A DNA stretch of 64,000 nt, from assembly GCF_028622115.1 (NCBI RefSeq), contig NZ_CP097263.1:6138001-6202000 (forward strand), read 5' to 3'. Made by a program: the position numbers and the translations under genes. The stretch is from Kutzneria chonburiensis. GTDB lineage: Bacteria > Actinomycetota > Actinomycetes > Mycobacteriales > Pseudonocardiaceae. Numbering within the stretch: the first letter of the stretch is position 1; every line of letters starts with the position of its first letter. The notes beneath the pieces were generated by a model. The model was not told the DNA's origin, searched no databases, and saw only the letters and a list, made by a program, of their open reading frames with translations. Below, one piece after another: positions 37,767 to 47,132 of this stretch.

Positions 37767-39280
37767 CTAGAACCACTGCTGCTGCGGCCCGCCGTTGCAG
37801 GACCACACCTGCATCGAACCGGTCAACGTCTTGCCGTCCAGGGTCTGCGCGTCCAGGCACTTGGTGTTGTCCATGCCGTTGTGCAGGGTGTGGTTGGACG
37901 GGTCGAGGATCCACTGCTGCTGCGGGCCGCCGTTGCAGTCCCACACCTGGATCGAACCGGTCAGCGTCCGACCGTCGAGGGTCTGCGCGTCCAGGCACTT
38001 GGTGGTCACCATGCCGTTGTGCAGCTGGGTGTCGGCCGCGCCGCTCCAGGACTGCTGCGGGCCGCCGTTGCAGTCCCAGACCTGCACGGTGCCGGTGACG
38101 GTGCCGGCCTGGAAGGTCTGCGCGTCCAGGCACTTGGTGAGGTTCATGCCGTTCTGCAGCGGGCCGTTGTGCGCGCCGGTGGTCTGCTTGATCCACGACG
38201 CGAGGTCGTCGGTGCGGACCTCGGTGGAACCCGAAGTGCCTGCGGCGGAACCGAAGCAGCCGTGCTGGGCGGAAACGCTGCTGATGGCCACGATCTGGCC
38301 GTTACGCAGCGCCGGCCCCCGGCGTCGCCCTTGCAGGTGTCGACGGAAGCCGAGACGGCGACGGTGGTGGCGTCGACCGAGCCGACGCTGTAGGCGCCGG
38401 CGTGCGGCTGGAGCGGGGCCCACGTCGAGGCGGTACGGCCGTAGCCGACGACGGTCAGGTTGTCGCCGACGGCCGGGACGGCGGAGCCCAGCAGCGCGGG
38501 GGCGATGTCGGTCACGGGCTTGGACAGCTGAGCCAGCACGAAGTCACGTTCGGTCCGCGGCGTGAGCGAGGTGATCGTGGCGACCTCGCCGTTCGGGAAG
38601 GTCGCGGTGCTGGCCTGGCTCGGCGCACCGGCCTGGACGGTGCCGGGCGAGGCCGGGTCGTCGGCGAAGCAGCTGGTCGCGGTGGCCAGCCAGCGCGGGG
38701 CCACGAGGAAACCGGTGCAGCCACGGCCGTTGGCCGAGGTGGGCGCGCCGACGGCAACCTTGGCCAGGTACGGGTAGTCGGTGGCCGGCGGGGTCGACGA
38801 GCCGCCGGTTGCCTTGATCTCCAGCAGAGTGGCCGGGTCCGGACCGGCGCCGACGCCAACGCCGGTCCAGCCGTTCTTGTCCACCGCAACGGTGCTGGTC
38901 TTGTCGTTGACCGTCACCGTGGCCTGCACGTCGTGGTTGTCGCCCTTGACCTGATAGGCGTTGGGAATGTTCAGGGTCAGGTCGCCGACCGGCCCGTCGA
39001 TCTTGAAGCAGTAGTGGTACAGGTCGGAGCCGTGGTCACCGGGCACGTTGGTGCTGCGGACCTCGATCAAGCCGGTCCCACTGCACGTGACGAAGGTGAT
39101 GTGCCCATCGCCCTTGAGCAGGGTGATCCCCCGGTCGGCGAGAACCTGTGCGGCGCCGGGATATCCGTAGTCCTCGACGGCCGGCGACCGGCCGGTGTCG
39201 GCGGCCGCCGTCGGCACGGCCGCGGCGCCGCACAGCGCCATCGCGCCGAACACCGTGAGCAGACGGGGAATTCTTCGCAT
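37767..39280 (-). pseudogene. Secreted trypsin-fold/ricin-B-lectin protein, catalytic residues replaced, one-base frameshift
   Basis: Residues 1-27 are a signal peptide. Residues 30-155 form an unassigned beta-rich domain. Residues 165-340 have the S1 trypsin fold, and a three-repeat ricin B lectin follows (GGPQQSW, GGPQQQW, GGPQQQW, each preceded by TKCLDAQT). In the S1 fold the His position reads RWLATATSCF (Ser203 in place of His), the Asp is kept (ERDFVLAQL) and the Ser position reads CKGDAGG (Ala320), so the protein should not be a protease. Near 38313-38320 the frame breaks: GDAGG continues correctly as PALRNGQIVAISSV only in the next frame. Adding one base gives 504 residues. The gene stands 42 bases behind the toxin gene on the same strand. 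Confidence 0.8.
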
Positions 39281-39322
39281 GACAGATCGCTTTCTCTGTG
39301 GAGCTCAATGGTTTACGGATGG

Positions 39323-42300
39323 TCATTGCTCGTGCGGCCGCAGGTAGACGGACTCGCCCGGGATCGAATGCCGGAACGTGTTCCGGTTGTCCTTGATGAC
39401 CTGGAGGATGATGTTCGGGTCGTTCAGGTCGGCCGGATCGGGGTGCTGGGCGAACATCCGGGCGCCGGCCCGGATGGCGGCTTCCTTGTCCGGGCCCCAG
39501 TGGTTGCCGGGCGAGATGTCGTGGTACAGCTTGCCCGCGCCGACGAGGACCTCCTCGCTGAGCCCGCAGGACGCGCCCACGTAGCCGTAGTGCAGGTTGG
39601 ACCAGAAGTCGAAGTTGATTTCCTCGTCGGTGCCGGGGATCGGGAAGTACGGCTCGTCGGTGTCGATGCCGTTGCCCTCAAGGATTTTCAGCAACCGTCC
39701 CTTGTGGTCCCACGGGCCGTCGGTCCTGACCTGCTGCGCGAACAACGCGAGCCCCCCGGCCAGGTCGGCCGGGTTGCACGTGCTCAACGACTGGCACTGG
39801 GAGATCCCGAGGCGGATGGCCTTGCCCATGGGGCTGTTGGGGTTGTTGACCATCTCACCCTGCATGAACTGCATGGCCATGTCCCACGCCTGGTTGTCCG
39901 GGATGCGCTTGTCCGGCGGCACACACGTGGGCGGGCAGTCGAGTCCGCCGTTGACGCCGGGTGCTGGCGGGGCGTCCTCGCGGCCGGTCACCTCCCGCCG
40001 GGCGGCCTTGGCCACGGCCTGGAACGCAGCCTGCGCCGCCTGCGCGGCTTCATCGGCCGATTTCTGTGCGGCGTCGGCATCCTGACGCGCCTGCGCGGCG
40101 GCGGCCGCTGCCTCGGCGGCGTAACCGGCGGCCTGCGCGGCCGAAACCTTGGCCGCGGCAGCGGATTTGTCGGCGTCGGCGGCTGCGGCCTGCGCGGTCT
40201 GAGCCGCCGTGGCGGCCTGCCGGGCCGATGCCGAGGCCTGGTCGGCCGAGTTCTGCGCGGCCGTGGCGGACTGGGCCGCCGCGGTCGCGGCGTCGTGCGC
40301 GGCGGATGCGGCGTTGGCGGCGTCCGTACGGGCCTGGTCGGCGGCCGCCGCGTCCCCACGGGCGTTGGCGGCGTAGACAGCCGCCTGGGCCGCCTGGCTC
40401 TTGGCGTTGGCCGCGGTCTCGGCGGCGTCGGCCAGGTAGCCGTCGATCTGCGCGTTGTGCACGGCCGCGTCGGCGTCCCGCTGGGCCGCCTTGTACTGGT
40501 CGACCTGGAGGAATTGCTTCACGTACGACCACGGGCCGGAAAGCGCGGCGTTGGCCGCGGCCTTGACCTCGGGGCCGCCGTTGGTGACCAACACCTGGGT
40601 GGCCACACGGTCGTCGTCCTCGGCGGCCCGGTACCGGCCGGTGGCCAGGAACGCCTGGATGTCATCCGCAGTACCGTTGAGCGCCTTGTTCGCGGCGGCC
40701 TTGGTCGCCGGTCCACCGGTGTTGAGGATCTTCTGCACTGCGATCCGGTCGTCGTCGACCTTGCCCGGATACGCCCGCGTGCGCAGGAATTCCTTGACCT
40801 GGTTGTAGGTTCCGGCCAGCGCGGCCAGTGCAGCGGTGCGCTGGGCGGGAATCGTGGTGGTGTCGGCAATCGTCGTGACGCTGGCCCGGTCGTCCTCCTC
40901 GACGGCGGCCGAGAGTCCAGTGTGGACGAACGCGGCGACGCCGGCATCGGTGTCGGACAACGCGGTCAACGCGGTTGACTTCACCCACGGGCCACCGGTG
41001 TGCCAGAGGCGGGCGGCCACCTTGCGGCCGTCGGCAATGACGGTCGCGACAGGGGTTCCGGTGGCCTGCGCCTCGGCCAGCAGCCGCTGCTCTTCGGCGT
41101 CGAGCTGGGCGGCCTGACCGGCCTGCCACACGATGGCGGCCTGCTTGTCCCGTTCGGCCTGCGCGGCGTCGGCGGCGTCCTGCATGCCCTTGTTCTGTTG
41201 CGCGGTAAGGCGTTCCGCGTCGGCCGCCCGGGCGGTCGCGGCGGTGGACTTGGCCTGGTCGGCTGCGGCCTGCGCCTCCTCGGCAGCGGTCTTGGCCGCA
41301 TCGGCGTCGGCCTTGGCCTCGTCGGCCGCGTGATCGGCGTCGTAGGCGGCGTCGGCCGCGGCCTGGGCAGCTTGCGCGGCAGCGTCGGCGTGCGCCGCGG
41401 CCGCATTCGCAGCGTCCTTGGCCTGGTTCGCGGCGGCCTGGGCCTGAGCGGCGATGGACCGGGCGGCATTCGCGGCGCGAGTGGCCTCCCCGGCGTAGGA
41501 ACGGGCCCGGTCGGCGGCCCGCTTGGCTTCCTGGGCACTGGCGTTGGAGCTGTCCGACCACCGGGCGGCGGAGTCGGAATACCCGCCGGCCAACGCCGCG
41601 TCGTTCGCCGTGGCGGCGGCCTCGGACGCGGCCTGGATCGCGAAGTCGAGCGCGTTCAGCGCATCGCCGAGGGCGGAAACCGCGCCACGGGCACCGTTCG
41701 CGGCGGCGGTGGCGTTCGCCGCCGCCTGTCGTGCGGCGTCCCGGATGCCCGCGGTGTTCCCGGCGTCGAGGTGGGCCGCCGCGGCGGCATTGCGGGCCTT
41801 GGCGGCGGCCTGGCCGGCCATCGACGCCGCCCATGCGGCCTGCTGCGCCGCGGCGGACGCGGTCCGTGCGGCGGAAACGGCTGCTGTGGCGGCACTGATC
41901 GCGGTCTGGGCGGCGGACGCCGCGGCGTTCGCCGCACTGGCCGCACGGCTGGCCGCATCGGCGGCCTGGCCGGCGGACGCCTTGGCGGCTTCGGCTTCCT
42001 CGGACGCGCGCTTGGCCGCATCCTTCGCCGCCTGTGCGGCGGCCGCGGCACGGTCGGCCGCATCCTTGGCGGCGGCGGTCTGCTCGGTCGCCCGCTGCCC
42101 GGCCGCGTGGGCCAAGTTGACCAGCTGCGAGATGCTGAGCGTCTCCTGGTCCCGCTGCGACGCGACCTGCCAGCCGGTCTCGAGGAAGTAGCGGACGTCG
42201 TCCGGCGTGCCGTTCAACGCGGCGTTGGCCGCCTTGCGAACCTCAGGGCCGCCGTTGTTGAGCAAGATCTGCGCGGCAATCCGGTCATCGGTGACCTGGG

Positions 42301-42808
42301 CCTGCTGCACGCCGACCCCGTTGAAGACCTCGATGTCCTGGATGGTGCCGCTGAGCGCCTTGTTGGCGGCGGCCTTCACCGCCGGCCCGGTGGCCGCGGC
42401 CAGCAGCTGGCTCGCCTTGACGCGCTGGTCGGTCTGCCACGGCTGGGTCCAGCCGGTGTCGAGGAACGTGCTCAGGTCCGCCGGCGTGCCGGACAGCGCC
42501 TGGTTGGCGGCGTTGCGGGTGGCCGGGCCGCCGCCGTTGAGCAGCCGCTGCACCGCGATCCGGTCGTCGGCGGTCCGGCATTGGGCCAGAATCGTCGTCA
42601 GGAACGCGTGGACGTCGTCGTCGGTGCCGGCCAGCGCGGTCTCCGCGGCGGCGGCCACCGCCGGGCCGCCGGACGTGAGCAGCGCGGCGACCTGCGCCCG
42701 TTCGCTCGGCGGCGGGGCCGTGTCGGCATTGGCCGGCGCGGTCATCGCGCCGGCGGTGATCGCGGCCACGCTCAACATGGCCGTGGTCTTTACCCACAGC
42801 AGTCTCAA
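39323..42808 (-). CDS. Secreted ALF-repeat polymorphic toxin with Ntox44-type C-terminus
   Basis: A large exported protein with a toxin tip. A signal peptide (LWVKTTAMLSVAAITAGAM, then PANADTAP) is followed by ALF repeats (units such as AANQALSGTPADLSTFLDTG), a long Ala-rich coiled coil (about 230-590), a second ALF block (590-800) and a second Ala-rich coil. The last 160 residues carry a compact domain: VRTDGPWDHKGRLLK, FDFWSNLHYGYVGASCGLS and LVGAGKLYHDISPGNHWGPD. These match polymorphic toxin type 44 as I remember it. The start is probably the TTG at 42808 with AGGGGGG upstream; a GTG at 42838 and an internal ATG are alternatives. No obvious immunity gene follows on the same strand. The 1161-residue estimate uses the TTG. 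Confidence 0.8.
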   Translation of the reverse strand: MRLLWVKTTAMLSVAAITAGAMTAPANADTAPPPSERAQVAALLTSGGPAVAAAAETALAGTDDDVHAFLTTILAQCRTADDRIAVQRLLNGGGPATRNAANQALSGTPADLSTFLDTGWTQPWQTDQRVKASQLLAAATGPAVKAAANKALSGTIQDIEVFNGVGVQQAQVTDDRIAAQILLNNGGPEVRKAANAALNGTPDDVRYFLETGWQVASQRDQETLSISQLVNLAHAAGQRATEQTAAAKDAADRAAAAAQAAKDAAKRASEEAEAAKASAGQAADAASRAASAANAAASAAQTAISAATAAVSAARTASAAAQQAAWAASMAGQAAAKARNAAAAAHLDAGNTAGIRDAARQAAANATAAANGARGAVSALGDALNALDFAIQAASEAAATANDAALAGGYSDSAARWSDSSNASAQEAKRAADRARSYAGEATRAANAARSIAAQAQAAANQAKDAANAAAAHADAAAQAAQAAADAAYDADHAADEAKADADAAKTAAEEAQAAADQAKSTAATARAADAERLTAQQNKGMQDAADAAQAERDKQAAIVWQAGQAAQLDAEEQRLLAEAQATGTPVATVIADGRKVAARLWHTGGPWVKSTALTALSDTDAGVAAFVHTGLSAAVEEDDRASVTTIADTTTIPAQRTAALAALAGTYNQVKEFLRTRAYPGKVDDDRIAVQKILNTGGPATKAAANKALNGTADDIQAFLATGRYRAAEDDDRVATQVLVTNGGPEVKAAANAALSGPWSYVKQFLQVDQYKAAQRDADAAVHNAQIDGYLADAAETAANAKSQAAQAAVYAANARGDAAAADQARTDAANAASAAHDAATAAAQSATAAQNSADQASASARQAATAAQTAQAAAADADKSAAAAKVSAAQAAGYAAEAAAAAAQARQDADAAQKSADEAAQAAQAAFQAVAKAARREVTGREDAPPAPGVNGGLDCPPTCVPPDKRIPDNQAWDMAMQFMQGEMVNNPNSPMGKAIRLGISQCQSLSTCNPADLAGGLALFAQQVRTDGPWDHKGRLLKILEGNGIDTDEPYFPIPGTDEEINFDFWSNLHYGYVGASCGLSEEVLVGAGKLYHDISPGNHWGPDKEAAIRAGARMFAQHPDPADLNDPNIILQVIKDNRNTFRHSIPGESVYLRPHEQ

Positions 42809-42950
42809 CGCACTGTCCCCCCTGGTCGGCCAGCACACGTCAACCGCACCATAGGGACGATCACGTTGCGCCGCACCATGTTTCGACCAGGTTCGAAGAA
42901 TGCGGCGAGCTATTCGATCCAGGTTGGACCACCGGTTACCGAGTGACCGT

Positions 42951-42983
42951 CAAAAAAAAACGCCGCGCGGTATCGCGCGGCGT
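42951..42983 (-). terminator. Classic intrinsic terminator of the YbjN-like gene
   Basis: Read on the minus strand, an ACGCCGCGCG/CGCGCGGCGT hairpin (42960-42983, loop of four) is followed directly by nine T residues (the A run at 42952-42960). It lies 20 bases past the stop of the gene at 43003-43395 and isolates the toxin gene from upstream transcription. Confidence 0.92.
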
Positions 42984-43002
42984 CCGGAGGGTCTACGGTC
43001 GG

Positions 43003-43395
43003 TCAGAACTCGTCGGACTGGGTGAGCTCCTGCTCAAGGGTGTCGGCGCGGGCAACGAGCAGCTCCAGCGGCCGGGCGAATTCGTCGAGCACGCTCAAAT
43101 CCTCGAGCGGGGCGGCGTACTTGAGCAGGGCGACGCCGTCCACCACGGCCGCGCCGCCGACGGTCGCCTCCCCCGCCAGCTCCAGCAGCCGGCGCAGGTC
43201 GATCGCGTCGGCCCGGCCGACCGGGGAGGAGATCTCCAGCCACTCGGCCCCGTCCAGGTCGGCCACGTGGTGCACGGCCACCTGCTGCGTGCGGTCGCCC
43301 TCGCACTCCAGCCGGAACCGCAGCCACGAGCCCGTGTCCTCCAGCACCTCGTGCCGGGTCCGGACATAGTTGATCACGTCGGTCCAGGTGGTCAC
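43003..43395 (-). CDS. YbjN/CesT-like small protein
   Basis: The 130-residue acidic protein resembles the YbjN domain family, which shares its fold with type III secretion chaperones. Visible features are TWTDVINYVRTRHEVLEDTG at the N-terminus, a beta-strand pair TQQVAVHHVADLDGAEWLEI, and a long C-terminal helix rich in Asp and Glu. There is no signal peptide. Its function is unknown. A strong terminator separates it from the toxin gene downstream, so there is no direct evidence that it is the toxin immunity protein. Confidence 0.65.
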   Translation of the reverse strand: MTTWTDVINYVRTRHEVLEDTGSWLRFRLECEGDRTQQVAVHHVADLDGAEWLEISSPVGRADAIDLRRLLELAGEATVGGAAVVDGVALLKYAAPLEDLSVLDEFARPLELLVARADTLEQELTQSDEF

Positions 43396-43482
43396 TCGTC
43401 TCGCCTCTCACTGCCGGTCCGAAAGCCGTCCACAGCATCCCATGCCGGCCGCCGGGGCCAGCACGGAATCGCCGCCGTCAAC

Positions 43483-44070
43483 CTACTTCGTGACCGGCCC
43501 GAGCAGCAGGGTCATCAGGGCCTGCTGGACGGGCTCGCGGCCGGCGCCGTTGGCGATCATGAGGGCGGACTCGATGACGGCGCTGAGCACGAGCTGGGAC
43601 AGGGCCGGCACGGAGGTGCCGGCCGGGATCATGCCCTCGTCAGCGGCGGCGGAGAGCATGGACGTGATGATGCCGAGGCCGTGGCGGCCCTCGATCTCCC
43701 GCCAGGCGGCCCAGCCGAGCACGGCCGGCGCGTCGGTCAGCCCGATACGCAGCACCTCGGGCCGCTGGCAGATGTCGAGGAAGCACTGGACGCCGACGGC
43801 CATGGCCGCGAGCTGGTCGGTCGAGCCGGCGACGGCGGCCGTGATCTCGGCGGTGATCTCGGCTTCCAGCTGCTCGAACACGTCGCGGAACAGGGCCTGC
43901 TTGTCGGCGTAGTGGTGGTACAGCGCCCCCCGGGTCACGCCGGCGGCCCGCACGATCTCGTCGGTGGACACGCCGGCATAACCCCGCTCGGTGAACAGCT
44001 CACGGGCGGCGGTGGTGAGGGCGGACCGGGTGGAACGGGTGCGTTCCTCCTGGCTACGGCGTGGTGGCAC
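43483..44070 (-). CDS. TetR-family transcriptional regulator
   Basis: The N-terminal HTH reads ALTTAARELFTERGYAGVST and then DEIVRAAGVTRGALYHHYAD, a canonical TetR domain (residues 15-62). The C-terminal ligand domain fills 195 aa. The GTG start at 44070 overlaps the upstream hydrolase gene by 17 bases. The palindrome ahead of the hydrolase is its likely operator, so this would be an autoregulated hydrolase-repressor operon. Confidence 0.92.
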   Translation of the reverse strand: MPPRRSQEERTRSTRSALTTAARELFTERGYAGVSTDEIVRAAGVTRGALYHHYADKQALFRDVFEQLEAEITAEITAAVAGSTDQLAAMAVGVQCFLDICQRPEVLRIGLTDAPAVLGWAAWREIEGRHGLGIITSMLSAAADEGMIPAGTSVPALSQLVLSAVIESALMIANGAGREPVQQALMTLLLGPVTK

Positions 44071-44902
44071 CGAGAAAGTTCACCACGAGGCGGCCGAGCG
44101 CCTGCGGCTGGTCCTCGGGCAGGAACGTGTAGCTGTCGTCGATCAACTCCAGCCGGGCGTCGGGCAGCACGGCGGCCAGCCGCTCGGCCAGCGAGACCGG
44201 GAACAGCCGGTCCTCACGGGCCCAGGCCAGCAGCACCGGCCGGTCGAAGGAGCCGAGTCGCTCGGCGGCGGCCAGCGTGTACCGGTTGTGCACCCCCGTC
44301 GCGAACCGCCGCAGATCGGCGCGGATCGCCGGGTCGCGGCGGGTCGGCAGCAGGTAGGAATCGACGATCTCGGCCGGCGGCTGGCGCTTGGCCACCCAAC
44401 CCAGGGCGATCGGCAACCGATGCAGGGCCTTCAACCGCATGGACTGCACGAGCATCCATGCCGCGCCGGGAAAGCGCATCAGCGCCGGTAGTGGCGCGAA
44501 CACCGACGGGAAGAACGCCTCGAAGCAGTCGCACGACGTCAGCACGACCCGCCCGACCCGCGCCGGATGATCGGCCATCACCAGCTGGGTCAGCGCCCCA
44601 CCGGTGTCGTTGGCGATCAACGTGACGTCCTCGAGGTCAAGGGCCGCCATGAACTCGGCGATCAGCGCCGCCAGGCCGGGCGGCGTGAGGTCGGCCTCCG
44701 GCACCGGCACCGAATGCGCACCCAACGGCCAATCCGGGACCAGGCACCGATAGCCGGCGCCGGCGACGATCGGCACGACCTTGCGCCACAGGTCCCCGTT
44801 GACCAGCAGGCCGTGCACGAAAACGACGGGCGGCCCGGTGCCGACGTCCCGATAGCGGATCCGGCCACCACTGAGCTCGATCTCTCTGCTGTCACTCCCC
44901 AT
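44054..44902 (-). CDS. Alpha/beta hydrolase, dehalogenase/epoxide-hydrolase-like
   Basis: The oxyanion strand is PVVFVHGLLVNGDLW and the nucleophile elbow is LIANDTGGALTQ, again with Asp rather than Ser. The C-terminal region has the acid in LAWAREDRLFP; the His is not obvious in the usual PEG-H pattern (the text reads IDDSYTFLPEDQP), so a catalytic His may be missing. The ATG at 44902 is chosen because the alternative ATG at 44914 lies inside the operator. The protein has 282 residues and is coded ahead of the TetR gene. The substrate is unknown. Confidence 0.82.
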   Translation of the reverse strand: MGSDSREIELSGGRIRYRDVGTGPPVVFVHGLLVNGDLWRKVVPIVAGAGYRCLVPDWPLGAHSVPVPEADLTPPGLAALIAEFMAALDLEDVTLIANDTGGALTQLVMADHPARVGRVVLTSCDCFEAFFPSVFAPLPALMRFPGAAWMLVQSMRLKALHRLPIALGWVAKRQPPAEIVDSYLLPTRRDPAIRADLRRFATGVHNRYTLAAAERLGSFDRPVLLAWAREDRLFPVSLAERLAAVLPDARLELIDDSYTFLPEDQPQALGRLVVNFLGATTP

Positions 44903-44910
44903 GCCCGTCA

Positions 44911-44931
44911 ACATACAGACAGACGGTATGT
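44911..44931. promoter_or_regulatory. Probable TetR operator
   Basis: ACATAC and GTATGT are inverted around nine bases, and the inner part contains AGAC twice. This is the size and style of a TetR-family operator and it lies directly before the hydrolase-tetR operon. Confidence 0.65.
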
Positions 44932-45044
44932 AAGTCGAGAGCCGACCGGCCGGGTGTGAGCAGGACCCCTGACAACATCGGGCCTATCCCCACGCCGCAT
45001 TGCGTAGGTTTGACTCAGCACGCCGATCATCCCGAGGGGGCACC

Positions 45045-46190
45045 GTGGAGACCGGGACCGAACATCCGCAGCCGAGGTTGGCCCGCCACCTCGCAATGGC
45101 CGAGGTATACGCCGATCAAACGCTGTCGCAGCGCTTCGCCAGCGACCTGAACCACCTGTTGGCCGAGGCCGGCGACACGCCCCGAAACCCCTCCGCCACC
45201 TGGGACGACTGGCACGCCGCGGTCACGCGAACGCTCGGCCCGTCGCTCACGGACATGGTCCTGCCGGACGCGCCGCCCACCGCGCCGGTCATCCCGCCCA
45301 ACCAGCGGCACCTGTGGCGCAATCGCTTGCGGGCGATGCACGACACCGTCACGAGCGAGCCGCTGCCCTGGCCCGAACTGCGCATGACGGTCGCGCGCCT
45401 GTACCTGGACCTGCTCGCGGCCGGCGTCTGGGAATCCGGTGAGGAGTGGCGGCCGGAGCTGCGGGACGTCGTGTCGACGCTCCCCCTGCGCGACGGCGAG
45501 AGCGCCCCGGGCCAGCTGGAGTCGTTTCTCAGCTCGCTGATCGCGGTGTGCCTGGCGCTGCTGTGCCAGGAGGCGGACATCTTCGGCAGCGCGCCGAACG
45601 ACGCGATCGCCAAGTCGGCGTGGGACAAGGCGGCGGAGATCGCCGCGTTCGCCGACGCCGAGCAGGCCGAGCGCTACCTGTACCACCCGGACCAGCCCTA
45701 CGCCCGGGTCGTGACCCGCACGGACGTGGACTGGGTGATCGAACTGGCGGTGGACTCGGCCGACGATCCGCACGCCGAGCTGCGGGCGGCGTTCGAGAGC
45801 GCGGGTCTTGACGTCGAGCTGATCGACGGCGTCTGGGTCTCCAAGGGCACGTTCCGCAACCCGCGCCGGGCCGCCGCCCGGATCGCGACACTGGTCGGCG
45901 ACCAGTGCGTGACCATGGCCTACAACGACAAGCGGGCCAGCGTGATCATCCGCAACGGCCGTGAGGTCGTGGTGGCCGACTCCACCGCCCCGCGCTGGCG
46001 CTACTACCGGCTGACCACGCTGGCCACCCCGGAATCGCTGCTCGGCGACGCCGAGGGCCTGCCGCCGACCAGGGAGAACGACCCGTTCCGGCCGGTGCCG
46101 GCCCGGGTCGCCGCCCTGTTCGAGGCCGCCGGCGTGAACTCGCAGCACATCCTGATGCTGTTCGACAGCTTCCGGCCACGCCTTCGCTAA
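45045..46190 (+). CDS. Conserved-looking protein of unknown function
   Basis: I do not recognise this 381-residue protein. The GTG at 45045 has GAGGGGG at proper spacing. The protein is soluble, with no signal peptide or membrane segment. The first half is helical (ARLYLDLLAAGVWESGEEW, then LESFLSSLIAVCLALLCQEA). The middle contains a DVDWVIELAVDSADDPHAEL stretch followed by alternating strands and helices (CVTMAYNDKRASVIIRNGRE). It ends in SQHILMLFDSFRPRLR. It converges on the dehydrogenase gene with four bases of overlap. Confidence 0.7.
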   Translation: METGTEHPQPRLARHLAMAEVYADQTLSQRFASDLNHLLAEAGDTPRNPSATWDDWHAAVTRTLGPSLTDMVLPDAPPTAPVIPPNQRHLWRNRLRAMHDTVTSEPLPWPELRMTVARLYLDLLAAGVWESGEEWRPELRDVVSTLPLRDGESAPGQLESFLSSLIAVCLALLCQEADIFGSAPNDAIAKSAWDKAAEIAAFADAEQAERYLYHPDQPYARVVTRTDVDWVIELAVDSADDPHAELRAAFESAGLDVELIDGVWVSKGTFRNPRRAAARIATLVGDQCVTMAYNDKRASVIIRNGREVVVADSTAPRWRYYRLTTLATPESLLGDAEGLPPTRENDPFRPVPARVAALFEAAGVNSQHILMLFDSFRPRLR

Positions 46191-47132
46191 CCCAGAACCC
46201 TGACCGGTTCGCCGGCTGCGAACGCGTCGATGTCCTCGACGGCTTCCGTGAAGTAGCGGAAGTAATTGCCGCGGGTCACGTAGCCGAGGTGGGGCGTGGC
46301 CAGCACGGTCGGCAGTGTCCGAAGTGGATGGTCGAGCGGCAGTGGCTCGAGGTCGAAGACGTCGAGCCCGGCCCCGGCCAGCCGTCCGGCGGACAACGCG
46401 GCGATCATGGCTTCGGTGTCCACGATCGCCGCGCGCGAGGTGTTGACCAGCAGCGCGGACGGTTTCATGGCGGCCAGCGCGGCCGCGTCGACCAGGCCAC
46501 GCGTGCGGTCGCTCAGGGCCAGGTGGATCGAGACGATGTCGCTGCCGGCCAACAGTTCTTCCTTGGACGAGGCCAGCACGGCCCCGACCGCCTCGGCCCG
46601 TTCGACGGTGAGGTTCTGGCTCCAGGCCAGCACTTCCATGCCGAACGCCTTGGCGATCGCGGCCACCCGAGTGCCGATCTTGCCCAGTCCGAGCAGGCCG
46701 AGCGTGGCCCCGGCCAGGTCGGTGCCGATGGTGCTCTGCCACGCCCCGGCGGTGCGGAACGCCGCGTTCTCCGGCACGACGTGACGGCACAGGCCGAGGA
46801 TCAACGCCCAGGTCAGCTCGACCGGCGGCGTCGACGAACTGGCCGTGCCGCACACCGTGATCCCCTTGGCCGCAGCGGCTTTCAGATCAATGGACGCGTT
46901 GCGCATACCTGACGTGATCAGCAGTTTGAGCCGGGGCAGCCGGGCAATGAGCGAGGCCGGGAACGGCGTGCGCTCACGCATGATCACCACGACGTCGAAC
47001 TCGGCCAACGCCTCGGCCACCTCGTCCTCGGTGTCCAGGTGCTCCCGGAAAACGGTGAGGTCGACCCGGCTCCAGTCGGCGAGCCCCGCCGCCGCGTCCT
47101 GGTAGTCGTCGAGCACAGCACAACGCAACATC
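46187..47132 (-). CDS. D-2-hydroxyacid dehydrogenase family protein
   Basis: NAD-dependent reductase of 2-keto acids. The nucleotide loop is LGLLGLGKIGTRVAAIAKA, the catalytic Arg is in LVNTSRAAIVDT, the Glu is in DVFDLEPLPLDHPL, and the His is in LATPHLGYVT. The 314 residues are normal. The ATG at 47132 overlaps the stop of the AraC gene (TGATG) and GGAGG lies inside the end of that gene, so regulator and enzyme are co-translated. The frame is open to 47470 only as a shadow. The substrate is unknown. Confidence 0.9.

Noticed and set aside
41000-42946. 648-codon plus-strand frame antisense to the ALF-repeat toxin gene
   Set aside because: It arises from the Ala-codon repeats read on the other strand; the Gly/Arg-rich product has no domain and no start signal.
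43003-43395. YbjN-like protein as immunity partner of the Ntox44-type toxin
   Set aside because: A strong intrinsic terminator lies between the genes and the protein lies upstream rather than downstream of the toxin gene; nothing links the two directly.
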